A stretch of 64,000 nt of DNA from Neopestalotiopsis rosae (taxonomy: Eukaryota; Ascomycota; Sordariomycetes; Amphisphaeriales; Sporocadaceae), in NCBI GenBank assembly GCA_023078685.1, contig JALGAS010000004.1, positions 5,704,001 to 5,768,000 on the forward strand. The letters run 5' to 3'. Below, one piece after another: positions 47,972 through 59,700 of the stretch (position 1 is its first letter; each line of letters starts with the position of its first letter). The notes under the pieces were generated by a model. The model searched no databases and was not told where the DNA came from. It worked only from the letters and a program-made list of their open reading frames with translations. A program made the position numbers and the translations under genes.

Positions 47972-50401
47972 ATGGTGAACCTACGCGAGTTCACTACGGG
48001 GCCCAACCTGCGGTACCCTATTACGGTATCGCGAATTCACAAGAGGAAAGGCGACAAGGTTAAGAGACAAGAAGCCGTCCTCCAATACACATACAAGTTT
48101 AAGCGCACGATTGGCGATCCCGACCTGGGCGAGGAGCGCGAAATCGAGGAAACGGGTTATGGTGACTGGGACTGCCCCTCAGACGGCACTGTTCACAAGT
48201 GGCACATCAGCGAAAACGACATCATCCAGCGCGACCAGCCGCTCGTTGTCATCGACGAGCCCTGCTCTCATGACACGCAATTCGCCGGCCTGTGCACAAA
48301 ATGCGGCAAGGACATGACCGAGTCCAACTGGGCGGCAGAAGGCCTCGACATTGATCGCGCCACGATATCCATGGTTCACGACAACGTTGCCCTAAAAGTC
48401 AGCGCTACTGAGGCTGAAAAGAAGGAGCTGGAATTGCAAGAGCGCCTCTTGACCCAACGGAAGCTCAGTCTTGTGGTCGATCTAGATCAGACCGTTATTC
48501 ACGCCTGCGTAGAGCCTACGATAGGCGAATGGCAGCGTGACCCGTCGAATCCCAATTACGAGTCCGTCAAGGATGTGCGCAGCTTCCAGCTCGATGATGG
48601 CCCCAAGCACGACGATTCGCCAAAGTGTTCCTACTACATCAAGCTGCGCCCCGGCTTGGCCGGCTTCCTCGAACGCATCTCGGAAATCTACGAGATGCAC
48701 ATTTATACAATGGGAACCCGGGCATATGCAAAGGAGATTGCCAAGATCATCGACCCCGAACAAAAGTATTTTGGCAACCGAATCATCAGTCGTGATGAAA
48801 ATGGCAGTTTGGCTGCCAAGAGACTACAGCGTCTATTCCCGGTCAGCACGCACATGGTTGTGGTCATTGATGACAGAGCCGATGTCTGGCCCATGAATAG
48901 GTCAAACCTGATCAAGGTCGCTCCCTACGATTTCTTCCGCGGCATTGGCGATATTAACTCTAGTTTCCTTCCAAGGAGAGAAGACCTTCTTGCACCCGCC
49001 CCGGCCCCTGTACCCATACAAACAAACGGGGGAGCAGCACCACCCAGTGCAAACCCTCCCGAGCTTGCCAACACCACATTGGAGCACGAGAGACCCATTG
49101 AAGTTTCCGATGATGAGAACGCATTACTCCAGTTGCAGGCCCAAGAGCAAGAACGCGAGCTTGAAAAGCAATTAACAGAACGGCCCTTGCTACACTTGCA
49201 AGAAGAGCTGGACAAGGAAGACACGGACATGGAAGATGCTGCTCCATCTACTGAAGTTGCCCCAGTACCAGAACAGAATGGACATGCTGAGAACCCAGTA
49301 CACCGACACAATCTTCTTCGCGACGATGATGAGGAACTATTTTACCTGGAGAAGCATCTATCTCTTCTGCATCAAAACTTTTACAACCAGCATGAGTCCC
49401 GCGTTGCTGCCCTTCGCAAGGAGACCGGCTCCAGCGAGATTACAGCTGATTCGATTCCCGACGTCGGCAAACTTCTCGAGTGGATCAAGAAACGAGTGCT
49501 TCGTGGTTGCAGTATCGCCCTGAGTGGATTGGTGCCACTTGGTATCGACGTGCACCGTTCCGAGCTCGGCCTCCAAATACAGAGTTTTGGTGGTGAAATT
49601 CGAACACGAATCAGCAAGAACGTGACGCATCTGGTCATAAGTAGCTCCAGACCGCGCACTCAAAAGGTTCGACAAGCTGCGCGCATACCTTCGATCAAGA
49701 TTGTCAACCAAGATTGGCTCGCTGGTAGCTTAGCACAGTGGCGGCAACTCGAGGTCGAACCTTTTCTTGTCGAGGTTCACCCGTCGGATCGCGTCAGCCA
49801 CACGCCCGTTGAGGTTGGCGGAAGGGAGAGCGAGAGCCTGAGTCCTCCCCGGCCCGAAGAAGGCGAAAATGGCGAAGATCCTGAAGATGAAGCCGTGGAT
49901 GAGTCTGGTGGAGATGACGAACCTGATGAAGATGAGGACGGTGAAGTTCAGGATCTCTACGGGGTTATGCCGACCGAGTCTGGAGATGGCGGACAAAGTC
50001 CAGTCGATGGTCTCAAGACGATGGACTGGGGTGAATTGGACGCCGAACTGGACGAATTCATGGGATCTGATGCCGGAACCGACTCCGAGGTAGAGACGGA
50101 TTTTGAAGACGCTGATGCATCTACAAATAACCGAAAACGAAGGGCAGACGATGATGAAGACGAAGGCAGCGCCCTGGCCAAGAAACAAAAGCTAGCCAGA
50201 GATAGGACTACTGGCCTGCGAAATGTCAAGAACGCTGCAGACGACGGCGTCAGGGATGGCAGCAGTTTACCCACTCCCATGGGAACGGGCGATGACGAGG
50301 AGGACGGCGCCGACGAGTTGGACGAGGACGACATTGACCTGGAGGCGCAATTGGAGGCCGAGCTCGCAGCCGAAGCCGAAGCAAGTCTGGAAATGGAGTA
50401 G
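47972..50401 (+). CDS. FCP1: RNA polymerase II CTD phosphatase FCP1
   Basis: A single exon of 809 residues. Residues about 1-130 form the lipoyl-like N-terminal domain (GDWDCPSDGTVHKWHISENDII), followed by a CxxxxLCTKCGKD zinc-ribbon-like stretch. The FCPH catalytic domain holds VVDLDQT with nucleophile Asp170 and acid Asp172, then YYIKLRPGLAGFLERIS, MHIYTMGTRAYA and VVIDDRADVWP. A BRCT domain follows (residues about 510-600; LRGCSIALSGLVPLG, QDWLAGSLAQW). The tail is strongly acidic and ends in SLEMEW-less ASLEME, as needed for TFIIF/TFIIB contact. The enzyme removes Ser2/Ser5 phosphates from the Rpb1 CTD so the polymerase can be reused, in the nucleus. Essential in yeasts. Start context ATATGGTG; earlier ATGs in the leader are out of frame. 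Confidence 0.95.
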   Translation: MVNLREFTTGPNLRYPITVSRIHKRKGDKVKRQEAVLQYTYKFKRTIGDPDLGEEREIEETGYGDWDCPSDGTVHKWHISENDIIQRDQPLVVIDEPCSHDTQFAGLCTKCGKDMTESNWAAEGLDIDRATISMVHDNVALKVSATEAEKKELELQERLLTQRKLSLVVDLDQTVIHACVEPTIGEWQRDPSNPNYESVKDVRSFQLDDGPKHDDSPKCSYYIKLRPGLAGFLERISEIYEMHIYTMGTRAYAKEIAKIIDPEQKYFGNRIISRDENGSLAAKRLQRLFPVSTHMVVVIDDRADVWPMNRSNLIKVAPYDFFRGIGDINSSFLPRREDLLAPAPAPVPIQTNGGAAPPSANPPELANTTLEHERPIEVSDDENALLQLQAQEQERELEKQLTERPLLHLQEELDKEDTDMEDAAPSTEVAPVPEQNGHAENPVHRHNLLRDDDEELFYLEKHLSLLHQNFYNQHESRVAALRKETGSSEITADSIPDVGKLLEWIKKRVLRGCSIALSGLVPLGIDVHRSELGLQIQSFGGEIRTRISKNVTHLVISSSRPRTQKVRQAARIPSIKIVNQDWLAGSLAQWRQLEVEPFLVEVHPSDRVSHTPVEVGGRESESLSPPRPEEGENGEDPEDEAVDESGGDDEPDEDEDGEVQDLYGVMPTESGDGGQSPVDGLKTMDWGELDAELDEFMGSDAGTDSEVETDFEDADASTNNRKRRADDDEDEGSALAKKQKLARDRTTGLRNVKNAADDGVRDGSSLPTPMGTGDDEEDGADELDEDDIDLEAQLEAELAAEAEASLEME

Positions 50402-51002
50402 GAGCCTTTCCTCAAGACATGTAGATCTAGTGTATTAAGGCAGCTGTTGTGTATATGGATGTCACCCAAGGAGGTGTGGTGATGCGTCTGGACTCTTTTG
50501 GCGGCACTCGGCGTTCACAGTGGCAGCCAGGCTTGGCTTGAATTATTGCATAGCGATAGGGAATCAGAGCCTTTTTCACAGTGTTTATACACATCATACT
50601 CATGACACGGAACAAGACAAGTCAAGGAAATTGTGCCTGTAAAATCAATCTGCTTGGGAAACCGTTTTTGTTTTTGTGGTTGAATGCACTCGTGCATCAA
50701 TAATTGTACACTTATGACTATAATAATTCATTATTACATATCTCCGTCTTCCGAGTGGTTCATGATTGTTGGAGGAGCCACTTGAGTGACCCCAGATTGG
50801 CGGAAGCAAAAAAAGCCCCACTTGCATGCACGTGATCTAGTCATGCAACTCCAGAGCTCATTGAGAGCTACTACTACTTTGTGACAGAATCGCCCTCACC
50901 ACTAGCTATTCGACCCCATTGACGACCCGGACCTGGTCCAATTGCGCTACAGACCACATTTTCTCGACCGTAACGACCTAAGCGATCGATTAATCCGCCA
51001 TC
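50402..51002. other. Intergenic, FCP1 3' flank and NDUFA13 promoter
   Basis: No coding support; AT-rich around 50690-50740. Confidence 0.5.
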
Positions 51003-51881
51003 ATGCCTCAGGATATGCCCCCCGTTGGTGGCTATGGGCCGATTCAGTACAAGGTACGTGCGGGAATGGATTGGATCCGATCGGGCACTTTGCGGTTTGG
51101 CAAAGCACGAGCGACAACAGCGACGACACTTCGGTGACGGAAATGAGCATGCGACGCTCTTTCCTGTAACGCTCCGAGATCTGAGAATGAGCCGAGAAGC
51201 GAAAGACGATGGAACGAGATGCCAGAAGCCTTGACCTCCCGTCTACCGGGCACTAGAGGCCATGGCCGCGACTAAATGGCATGGGAATGGTTATTTCAGA
51301 GAGAACTCGCGATTTATCGGATCTAAGATACGCAATTGTCTTCTTGCTACGCAGTGGGAAAGCGCGACGGTCATTCTCAGATCTCGGACGATGCGAGCGG
51401 ACATGTCGGGAATTGCAGGAAACACAATAACATGAGGGAGTGAACAGAGTGTGCTAACGCGAATTCTTCTTCACCCGCAGCGCAATCTACCCGCCGCCTC
51501 CCTCCGACCCGGTACCCTGATCCTCGGAATGGGCGCCGTCATGGTCTACGGATTCTACAAGCTCGGCCAGGGTATCCGCGAGCAAAAGTGAGGAACCACT
51601 CTTTTCGCTTCCTCGCAGGCCGGCGAAAGGTCTTGCGAGGTGCTGAGCAAGCAGAGAACACTAACAGCGAAATTTCCAGTGAGCTCGCCCGCGAAAAGAT
51701 GTGGTCGCGCATCCACCTGATCCCCCTCCTCCAAGCAGAAGAAGACCGCGACCTGGTGCGAAGGCATTTGGCCGACCAGGCGAGAGAGAAGGAGCTGCTG
51801 GGCGAGAACTTCAAGGTTTACAACACGGATCGTTACGTGAGACCAACGTATGCCGTCACACCCACGACCACGCCGAAATAA
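51003..51881 (+). CDS. Complex I accessory subunit NDUFA13 / GRIM-19 (B16.6)
   Basis: Three exons (51003-51053, 51481-51587, 51680-51881) give 119 residues. [28 protein letters not shown] is the conserved N-terminus of the family, followed by a single membrane helix (TLILGMGAVMVYGFYKLG). A charged helix RELAREKMW-like region (NELAREKMWSRIHLIPLLQAEEDRDLVRR) precedes a short tail ending YVRPTYAVTPTTTPK. In fungi this protein sits at the junction of the membrane and matrix arms of mitochondrial NADH:ubiquinone oxidoreductase and is needed for assembly. The first intron is 427 nt, long for this genome; the second is 92 nt. Membrane insertion uses no cleaved presequence. Confidence 0.93.
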
Positions 51882-52943
51882 AGACAAGGAGAAAAACAAT
51901 CCTTGGGGGAGAGCGTCACGGGTTGCTTGTGCGATATGCTGCAGCAAAATTACTCAAGGACTTGATGGAGAAAGAAAGCGGCAACCAGGCTGGTGTGAAG
52001 TCTGTGCCGGGGAAACTTGTACATTTTTTTTTTATATTTCCCCAAACGGTCCAACAATAGATCAAGGTCATTCCACTGGGACGCTCTCTTGATGACAGGC
52101 ACGGCATATAGAGTGAAACGTCTCTACCTCTGATATTGCTGCAGGATATTGTTGGTGCTAACAGAACTGATTTTGTCCTGCAAGAGAGCAAAGTTCAGGG
52201 GACTCGTTTGATTCACACCACACCTTTCGACCAAACACAAGCATGGCGTATCAATCCCAGAGGAACTACGTCCATGATGGTTCCCAAGGATAGATCGGCC
52301 AAGGCATAGAGTTACTCTTGCTTCAGATTCATCGTCTGTTCATCTCAACCATACACAAGGCTTCGCTCATCCACCTCTCAAATCAACCGCCGATATATCT
52401 CTGTGAATCTCCTCTACTGTCACTCCCGCTTTCTTCCGACTTCGGAGCTCATCCCACAGTCACAAGTCAAAAAGGAATCGCGGAAGCTCACAACGGCCAA
52501 GTCGTAGCTTACCGAAACGATTGCAATCGTCGCCCATGTTTCTTTTCTTTTCACTGCCCAAAGGCGATCTTGGACGAATGTGGCGAAAGGAACCTTGACC
52601 ATGGAGATGCCACTTTTATTCCATCATTTCAATGTAGCCTTGGGCTCGCACAGCCGAGTCTTTTTCGTGGATCAGCGCGCAAGTGGCGTTTACAATTCAG
52701 ATCATCATATTATCATTACTGTAGCTCATCTATTCGCTTTTTGTACAAGTTCTATATTGTGTTATCTGGTAGTTTCCTGCATGACCAAACGCAACTCGGA
52801 GAGGAAAATAGTTTCAGGGCAGAAGAAACCAACAATAACAAAACTCGGGAATGCTGTATGTCTCGCCATACCTACACCACGGGAAGCATCATTCATTTCC
52901 GTTTTTCTGTTCTTTTCCCCCCACCATATGCTCGCTATGTCAT
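51882..52943. other. Convergent 3' intergenic region
   Basis: Lies between NDUFA13 and the minus-strand disordered-protein gene. A 273-codon plus-strand frame (52318-53139) has no ATG support or conserved pattern and overlaps the neighbouring gene antisense, so it was not called. Confidence 0.5.
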
Positions 52944-54170
52944 TCAGTTCAGTAAGCTCAATGTCACATCCCCGCGTATGGTGACTTTGAGCTGCACCTC
53001 AACCTCGAGGTTGAGTTCCAGCTTTAGACTCGTGCGCGCCTTTGCATGCCCTTTCCGCGTCGTCGTCGTCGTCGTAGAGCCGTTCTTTGGCTGGCCTGTC
53101 GGTCGAGTAATGGTAGGTGGTGGCAACATCGGCGTCTGATGGGGTGGTGGTGGCGGTGGCGGTGGTGGCGGTTGTTGTTCTTGACTTTGACTGCCTTGGT
53201 CTTGTCTAGGCCGCTGGGGTTTTGTGTCTCTCGTGGCGTGCTGGTCGGGCTTGACCTCTTGACTTTTCTTTCGTTGGCTGCCAAATGTTGATCGGAAAAT
53301 TGGCGGCTGAGTGTTGGGTACTACCTCTACACTTGGGAGCTCGGTAAGGGAGGACCTTGAAGATTGTCTTTTTGCCAGGAGTAGTCTTGAATTATCCAGA
53401 CCTTGCGTCTTCACTGGAAGACTCATGGGCATTTGGCCACGGGCCTCCTGCTTGCCGTTGGCTCCGTCATCCTCGTCATCGCCTTCCGCCATTCGTAAAT
53501 TTCGTGCATTTCTGTTGGAGGGCTCATCGACCACGCTGATCTCCTGTAGCGGTGGGCGGGCGGCAGACTCATCTGTTCCCCGTGGCCATGCCTCGGTGGA
53601 CGTGGCGACCACCGACGGCTCCGATCTGACTCTGTCGGGAAGGTGAAAGCTGCGTAAACGCTTAAAGTCTGCGCTCTGCGGACGCTGCTTTGTATACATC
53701 AAAGCACTGCGCCGTGCCGCCGCAGCCCGACGGACTTGTTGGGGTGATGCCGAGTGCCCATTCTGAATACCAACATCATCTTGTTTAGTCTTTGGCATTC
53801 GCCCCTCCTGTGCCTCCTCGTCCTCGGCATCGTCACTGCCTACCTCTACGTCCTCTATCGGTTTTTCTGCTTCTTCTTCTTTTTCTTCCCAGGCAGCCTG
53901 TCGTCCATCATGGTCTCTGATCACATGTTTGATGGACCCAGTACTGATCGGCCTATTTCGCGACCTCGACAAGGTGTTGGCCCGCGAGCGAGCAGCAGCA
54001 GTAGCCGCCTGCTCCTTGGCATCGTTCTCGCTGATTTCGATAAACGACGTCTGGTGCAAAGGTATCGTATGGTCCACGGGCAGAGGACTCCAAATATATT
54101 GATCCTGCCAGAGCGGACGGACCGAGTCGTACTTTTTAGGTGGGAGCCATAAAAGCGAGCTGGAGCTCAT
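52944..54170 (-). CDS. Disordered proline-rich protein with beta-strand C-terminal tail, function unknown
   Basis: A single exon from the ATG at 54170 gives 408 residues. An N-terminal ordered patch (LLWLPPKKYDSVRPLWQDQYIWSPLP) is followed by about 320 low-complexity residues: E/D-rich, S/R-rich, and a polyproline run of ten Pro before HQTPMLPPPTI. A T6 run precedes a basic stretch. The last 27 residues read LKLELNLEVEVQL followed by KVTIRGDVTLSLLN, an alternating hydrophobic/charged pattern able to form a two-stranded beta hairpin. Similar tails end a number of otherwise unrelated filamentous-fungal proteins as far as I recall, but no function is established. Polyproline may bind SH3, WW or profilin. 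No catalytic motif is present. Confidence 0.65.
   Translation of the reverse strand: MSSSSLLWLPPKKYDSVRPLWQDQYIWSPLPVDHTIPLHQTSFIEISENDAKEQAATAAARSRANTLSRSRNRPISTGSIKHVIRDHDGRQAAWEEKEEEAEKPIEDVEVGSDDAEDEEAQEGRMPKTKQDDVGIQNGHSASPQQVRRAAAARRSALMYTKQRPQSADFKRLRSFHLPDRVRSEPSVVATSTEAWPRGTDESAARPPLQEISVVDEPSNRNARNLRMAEGDDEDDGANGKQEARGQMPMSLPVKTQGLDNSRLLLAKRQSSRSSLTELPSVEVVPNTQPPIFRSTFGSQRKKSQEVKPDQHATRDTKPQRPRQDQGSQSQEQQPPPPPPPPPPHQTPMLPPPTITRPTGQPKNGSTTTTTTRKGHAKARTSLKLELNLEVEVQLKVTIRGDVTLSLLN
53137..53172. repeat. GGT/GGC low-complexity tract (polyproline codons on minus strand)
   Basis: A trinucleotide-like tract on the plus strand that encodes the proline run of the disordered protein. It is a likely length polymorphism. 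Confidence 0.7.
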
Positions 54171-55343
54171 TGCGTTTGTATTATAGTGGTCCAACACATT
54201 TCAATATGGTGGTCTGTGAAAACGTGTGTGCAAAGGTAGGTAGGTATGTTATGAATGAAGAATCCTCCTTCTTTGCAACTTAAGCTACAATATTGCTTCC
54301 TTCTTTCTAAAGATTTACAAGTACTGTCAAACAAAACGAGTGAGCTGACGCAGTTTAAGAACAAAAATGCAGAACGATTGCTAGAAGGCAGCCTGAACTT
54401 TCATAAGCAAGAAGAGAAAAGAAGAAAACTCTTGTTCAGTCACACTTGATACGAGTTTAGAAACAACTAAAATGCAAAATATCCCCCCAAACGTCATCCC
54501 GTTGAGTGAATGCAACCTCACCAGACCAGTGCCGTGGTGTTTAGTGGGGAATCGCATTATTCTTGGAAACCTGGGATGATCGCAGCCAGAAAAAAGAAAG
54601 AGCACTGCCGCGTGACAGGGGTCGCATCAGGGTCCTTGGCAACGGAGCAGTATATCCACATTGGGCGACTTAAACCGTGCAGGTATATTATGCATTTCTT
54701 GTAACAGATGTTCTTACGATTGGTTGATACGGCAAAGTTATTACATTTGAAGTGTTTTTAATGCCAGAGAAACGATCACAAGGATCGCATATATGCATCT
54801 TATTCTGCGTAAACAAACAGTTAGTCCAAGTAATTTCATGGCAAATAAATACTATCAATCACATAGTTACGGTCCTTTATTATCGACTCGCATTCTTACT
54901 CAAATTAAGATATACAATCATCTCATTCAATCTATTTGAAGTCCATTGCATTGATCACGCAGTTTTTCATATTCAGCCGCAACACAATAAGGCTATTTGC
55001 CATTCGACTCATGGGACCACTTTCTCTCACGTCATTCTGGCTGCGGCTGACGTCCAGCTCAAGCCGTAAGTAATATGATCTCTGCAACAGATAAATTAAA
55101 CGATGCATTCATTAGGACGCTAGGTCCAAGAAACATGCGTATTTTATTAAAACAAGCAGCCTCATGACAGACTCAAGAATCGGTACTGTATCACACACTT
55201 ATACAAAGCCCTGATACCAGCTGGTGCAAAGCAAAAAGCTACTTCCACCTTGAACATCTGCTTGCCACGTTCCAGGAGATCTTGCACAAATCATCAGAAA
55301 CTTGCCCCTCTCCTCTACAAGGAAAATAAAAACCCTCCCCTTT
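54171..55343. other. Intergenic, no supported gene
   Basis: Promoter of the disordered-protein gene and 3' flank of the small Rossmann-like gene. AT-rich near 54820-54990. Nothing recognised. Confidence 0.5.
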
Positions 55344-55893
55344 TCACATCCACCAGATCTGCCCAGCGCAATCCTCGCCCTCCCTCAGGGCCCCAAGTTG
55401 CTCATCCAGCGTCCGCCTCACCCGACCCGCAATCTCCTCGGCCGAAGGCGGCTGCGCGGGGAGCCGATTCTCGGGGCTGACACCGGGCTTGGTCCCCAGC
55501 GGCCGCACCCAGGGGACGGAGCGGGCGCCGGATGCCAATGAGTCGTCGTCGTAAATGGCGGCAAAGTCGGCGTGGGAGTAGCCGCCGCCCATGATCACGA
55601 CGCGGGGGCGGTCGTAGGCGATGCCGTCCAGCGTGAGGGTTTGTTTGTTGACGTCGCCGGATAGCAGAGCTTTCACGGCCGAGGTGGCTTCTGCTGGGTT
55701 TGAGCAGATCTTGATGACTGTATTTAACCCCCGTGGGCTTTGATTAGCGATTCGGCCTTTGAATTATTTTTGCCTCGCATGATATAAAAGGGTTACCTTC
55801 AAACTCCGGCCGCAAAATCTCGCTCGTGGCTTTCGTGTGAGTCGGGAACTTGCCACATAGCAAAACGGGTATCGGTTTCGTGAATGTTGTCAT
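55344..55893 (-). CDS. Small conserved-looking protein, unknown function
   Basis: Two exons (55893-55797, 55717-55344) give 156 residues. The first exon is short and encodes MTTFTKPIPVLLCGKFPTHT followed by KATSEILRPEFE. The second starts VIKICSNPAEATSAVKALLSG and continues with IAYDRPRVVIMGGGYSHADFAAIYDDD. The VLLCGK and VVIMGGGYS segments look like two strand-loop units of a Rossmann-like or flavodoxin-like fold. The C-terminal third is Pro/Glu-rich with a helix (AEEIAGRVRRTLDEQLGAL). I do not recognise the family. The phase 1 intron (79 nt) has a GTAACC donor and a TACAG acceptor. It lies divergently from nothing obvious and is not clustered. Confidence 0.65.
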
Positions 55894-56776
55894 AATGGAT
55901 GTTGTTCTTCTTCTGGAGGATTACGAGTCCGTCTTGCTAGCTGCCATCGAGCGAAGAATCAGTGCTACAGATGATGGTAGCATTGTTCTATTTACACCTG
56001 ACTCTATCCACCATAATGCTACACCATACCTTGATTCCCTGATCATTTTCACGGTCAAAAGACGTATGACAAATCAAGGTCGGTGCTCGGTGCTCATGTA
56101 TAGCGAGATGGTGAGCTAAGCCAGGGATGCCCGCTCTGGTTCGGTCCCGAAGGATGACAAAGCATACTCAGTGCCGGCGGTTCAGAGGCCATGGAGTAAG
56201 AAGACTATATGCAGGTGCGCAACAGATGATCTACTTCTTTCGCATATTTTGTTCCAATTTATTATCATTATTTGATTGCAGAATAATACGCATTATCCAT
56301 ATTATCTATGTCTGTGACTCTATCCAACGCCCATGGGCATCTACTGGTCTCTAGGTAAACCGATTTATGAGTTGTCGTCTCTGCAACTCGCTGGAATCAA
56401 TCACGCCAAGGAAAGAAAAAGAAACCCGAGATTATAATGTCTTCCGGAACTCCAAAAGGTTACCCATGTCACTACCTCGCTAATCGCAAGTCATCAATTC
56501 CAGAATCTCTGAGCATCTGATCATGACTTCATCGTGAATGACCTAAAAGCAACACACATACTCTCTGAATCGCTGATTGTTGTGGTGACCAAAACAATGC
56601 TCCTGCGCTCTAAACAATCGCAATCGATGTCCCCGCCTTGTTCTAGTGTCGAGAATGGTCGAGTCTTGGAAGACATGGTGGTCCTTGACAGCCTCTGCTT
56701 CGCTTGTATCTGTCGAAATCGTTTCTTCCCGCACCGTACTTAGCCTTGCTCTCTAGACAACCGTGCAAGATCCTTC
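55894..56776. other. Intergenic, no supported gene
   Basis: Promoter of the small protein gene and 3' flank of the sterol glucosyltransferase. Only short frames. Confidence 0.5.
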
Positions 56777-59700
56777 CTAGGCCTTGCTAGTCGTAGCCAC
56801 ATTACTTGTGTTGGCCGAGCCGAGAATTCGGCTTGCAAGAGATGTGGAACTTTGGCTCGAGGACTCTCTGGCTAGCTGCTCTGCCTCAACCAGAGCTGAT
56901 TTGCTGGCTATTAGTTCCGTCTCGAAATCATCGTCATTGCCGACAAACGTCCAGCTCTCTTCCTCTTCTTCGTCTTCGCTTGCAGAGTCCGAGGTTGCTT
57001 CCTTGCCTTGCTTGGAGGCTTGGTGCTTTCCGGCTTTGGCGACTACCAGGGACCGCGCATATTCAAGGTCACGGTAAATGGCTTGTATGGCTGTATCTAC
57101 TCCATTCTCCTGTGTTGATCGTTAGTATACTGTTCCGAAATCAATGCTGATGGTCAACCAACCTTGCGGATAGCCTCGCCAAGTACTCCGGCTTTGACAA
57201 TAATACGCTCGCTGTTACAAGCTTCCCATAATGCTAGGGCAAAAGAGGCGACACCCCATTTCTTAAGGCATATGCCAACACCAAGATCCTCAACTCTTGC
57301 ACCATAAAAGAACTGATCTCCAAAGAACGGTCGGATAATGGTAGGTATACCTGCTCTCAAACTTGCACCCGTTGTGCCTGATCCTCCATGGTGTGCAGCA
57401 GCGTCCATTTGAGCAAACAGCCAGTCGTGTGGAGCCGATTTGATTTGGAAGATCTCAGGCGGCAGCTTAGGCTCCGGGACGCTGGACTCGCTACCCATGC
57501 GATCTGACCAGCCCTTGGATAAGACGCATCGTACATCAGCCTTGAGCACGGCATCAATGACTTCTTGGGTCATCTTGGCGGGATCAGACACCACAATCGA
57601 GCCAAAGCCAACGTATACAAGCTTTTTCCCGTCCTTGCGTGCCTGTTCAATGAAAAGCCGCAAGTCATCTGGAGGAGTCCAATCAGTGCCTTCATTCAAG
57701 AACCAATACCCAGTCACACGGATCCAATCAGAGAAATCCAAGGGCGGGGCGACCACGGAAGGCGAAAAGTTGTACAAGAATGGAACCTTGTTCTGTGCCA
57801 TCTTCTCGAGATTGGTGGGAGGAAGCCCGAGCGTGGTCTTTCGCCACCTGTTGACTTGTCCAGCCATGGCTTTCCAAAAGACGGTGTCAAACATGACATA
57901 GGTCATGTAGTTATATGCGCCTCCCATTTTGTTGTTGGGAACAATAAACGCATGCGGGTAGGCGCGAGTTCGTGTCCAAGGCATGGTGAATGCGCGGAAG
58001 TAGGGGATTTGGAGAGCCTCTGCCACGTGGATACCCGCCATGGTGGACGGCGATTCAATGAGCACATCGCTACCCTTGACACCTTCATAAGCAGACACGA
58101 GAAGCTCGTCGAGCCACGATCGGAAAGTCGTGTTTGCTTCCTTCAGAAAGGCAAACGTAAAGGTACCATTTTGAATGCAGAGCCGCATCAGTTCGCCAGG
58201 GTCACCAGCAACAGGAGCAAACTCAATGCCATGACCTTCAACCCAATCTTTGAACTCGGCATGCGTTGCAATTTTAGCCCGATGGCCTTCCGCCAATAGT
58301 CCTTTGCAGAGTGCAATATATGGTTGAACGTCACCTCGTGAACCAATGGTGAGACAGGTGATCTTGAGCGACGATGCTGGCTTGAAATTGAGAAAGGATG
58401 CCTTCGGATCGTCAAATAAAATCGTAGGTGATGCATCTCCCAAAAAGGATGCTTGTCGCGGAAGCTGAACCTCATGCTCCGTATTCTCTTTTTGGCGGGC
58501 CTCGTTGAGGGCATTTCTCTCAGCCAAGGCATCGTCGACTTGTTCCTGTTCCTCCTTTGCCGCAAACTCGGAGTCTTTCAAGTATCGCATGGCTTCTAGG
58601 TGTTTGAGCATCGTGATATTGCAGTCATCTCTTACTTCGACCTGGTTGAACTCGAAGAAGAGTTCTTCGTGGCCACGGATGACGAGAACCAACCCAGAGT
58701 AGCCGAACCTGAAGCCCTTCTCCTTGTAGCAAGTCTCGATATCTCTGATGGGCAAGATGAGCTTTGTACGCGTGCCTGGAAGTAAACTGCGGAAGCAAAA
58801 GTATCGGTCGCTGACGTATATCTTGCCATAAAGAGGCAGGACCCGAATCATGAAGCCAAAAAAGGTGGCACGGAGCTTCTCAGTCTCTGGCAAGGCGAAG
58901 TGATTTCGGAATCGTTCCATGGTCTTTCCGAGCTGAACCTCGGTGGCTTCCCCACCGCCTTCGACATCTTCATCGTCGAATTCCTCATCAGTCCGCGATG
59001 CGTTTGGATCGTGATAGTGCTTGCGGCCACCCTTCCACATTCCCGACACCTTTTCCACATAACCCATTGACTCAGTCGCAAGAAGGCTGCCCATCTTTCG
59101 ACTCGTCTGGTTCAGGTAGTCGGCGAAGAAGCCAGCACGTTGTAGTGGGTAGGAACCCATCTTGGCAATGTTTTGCAGTGTTGGCGTCGTCGCTGCTGGA
59201 TGAAGCTTCTCGTCAGAGGCGGGCTCTGCGATGTAGCCGGTTGTGGCTGCGTGACGGGGGTGATACGGCAATCCTTCGTTCGCATGGCGAGCATCATCGA
59301 CTGGTTTGAGCCTTGATCCCGAGGTCGATCGGCGGTAGATGGTTGGTCTCTGGAAGATCTGGCTATCCCTAAGAATCTGACTGCCTGTCTGATCCTCACT
59401 CGACGATGCTACCATATTGGAGAGACTAGGATCTTCGAGGGACTGAACATAAGAATCTGATGAGCCTGGGTTCTCCTGAGGCAGCTTCGTAGTGCGGCTG
59501 CGAGGCCTGCTGCCACTAAAGCTCCGCCTCACAGAGCCACCGTGTGTCGGACTGCCCATCTCTACACTCCTCCTTGCAAAAGGCCTGAAACCATCAAAGC
59601 TGCCTCTGCTCAACTCGCCACTAGCTCTGGACATTGACTCCCGATGGCTACTTGGTGATACCGGAGCAAGCGTTGCTTTGACATTTTCACGGACCTTGGT

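Noticed and set aside
51054..51480. Intronic snoRNA in NDUFA13 intron 1
   Set aside because: No RUGAUGA/CUGA box pair was found by eye. It is kept only as an unexplained long intron.
52318..53139. 273-codon plus-strand frame
   Set aside because: No ATG-supported start, low-complexity composition, and it overlaps the 3' part of a better-supported minus-strand gene.
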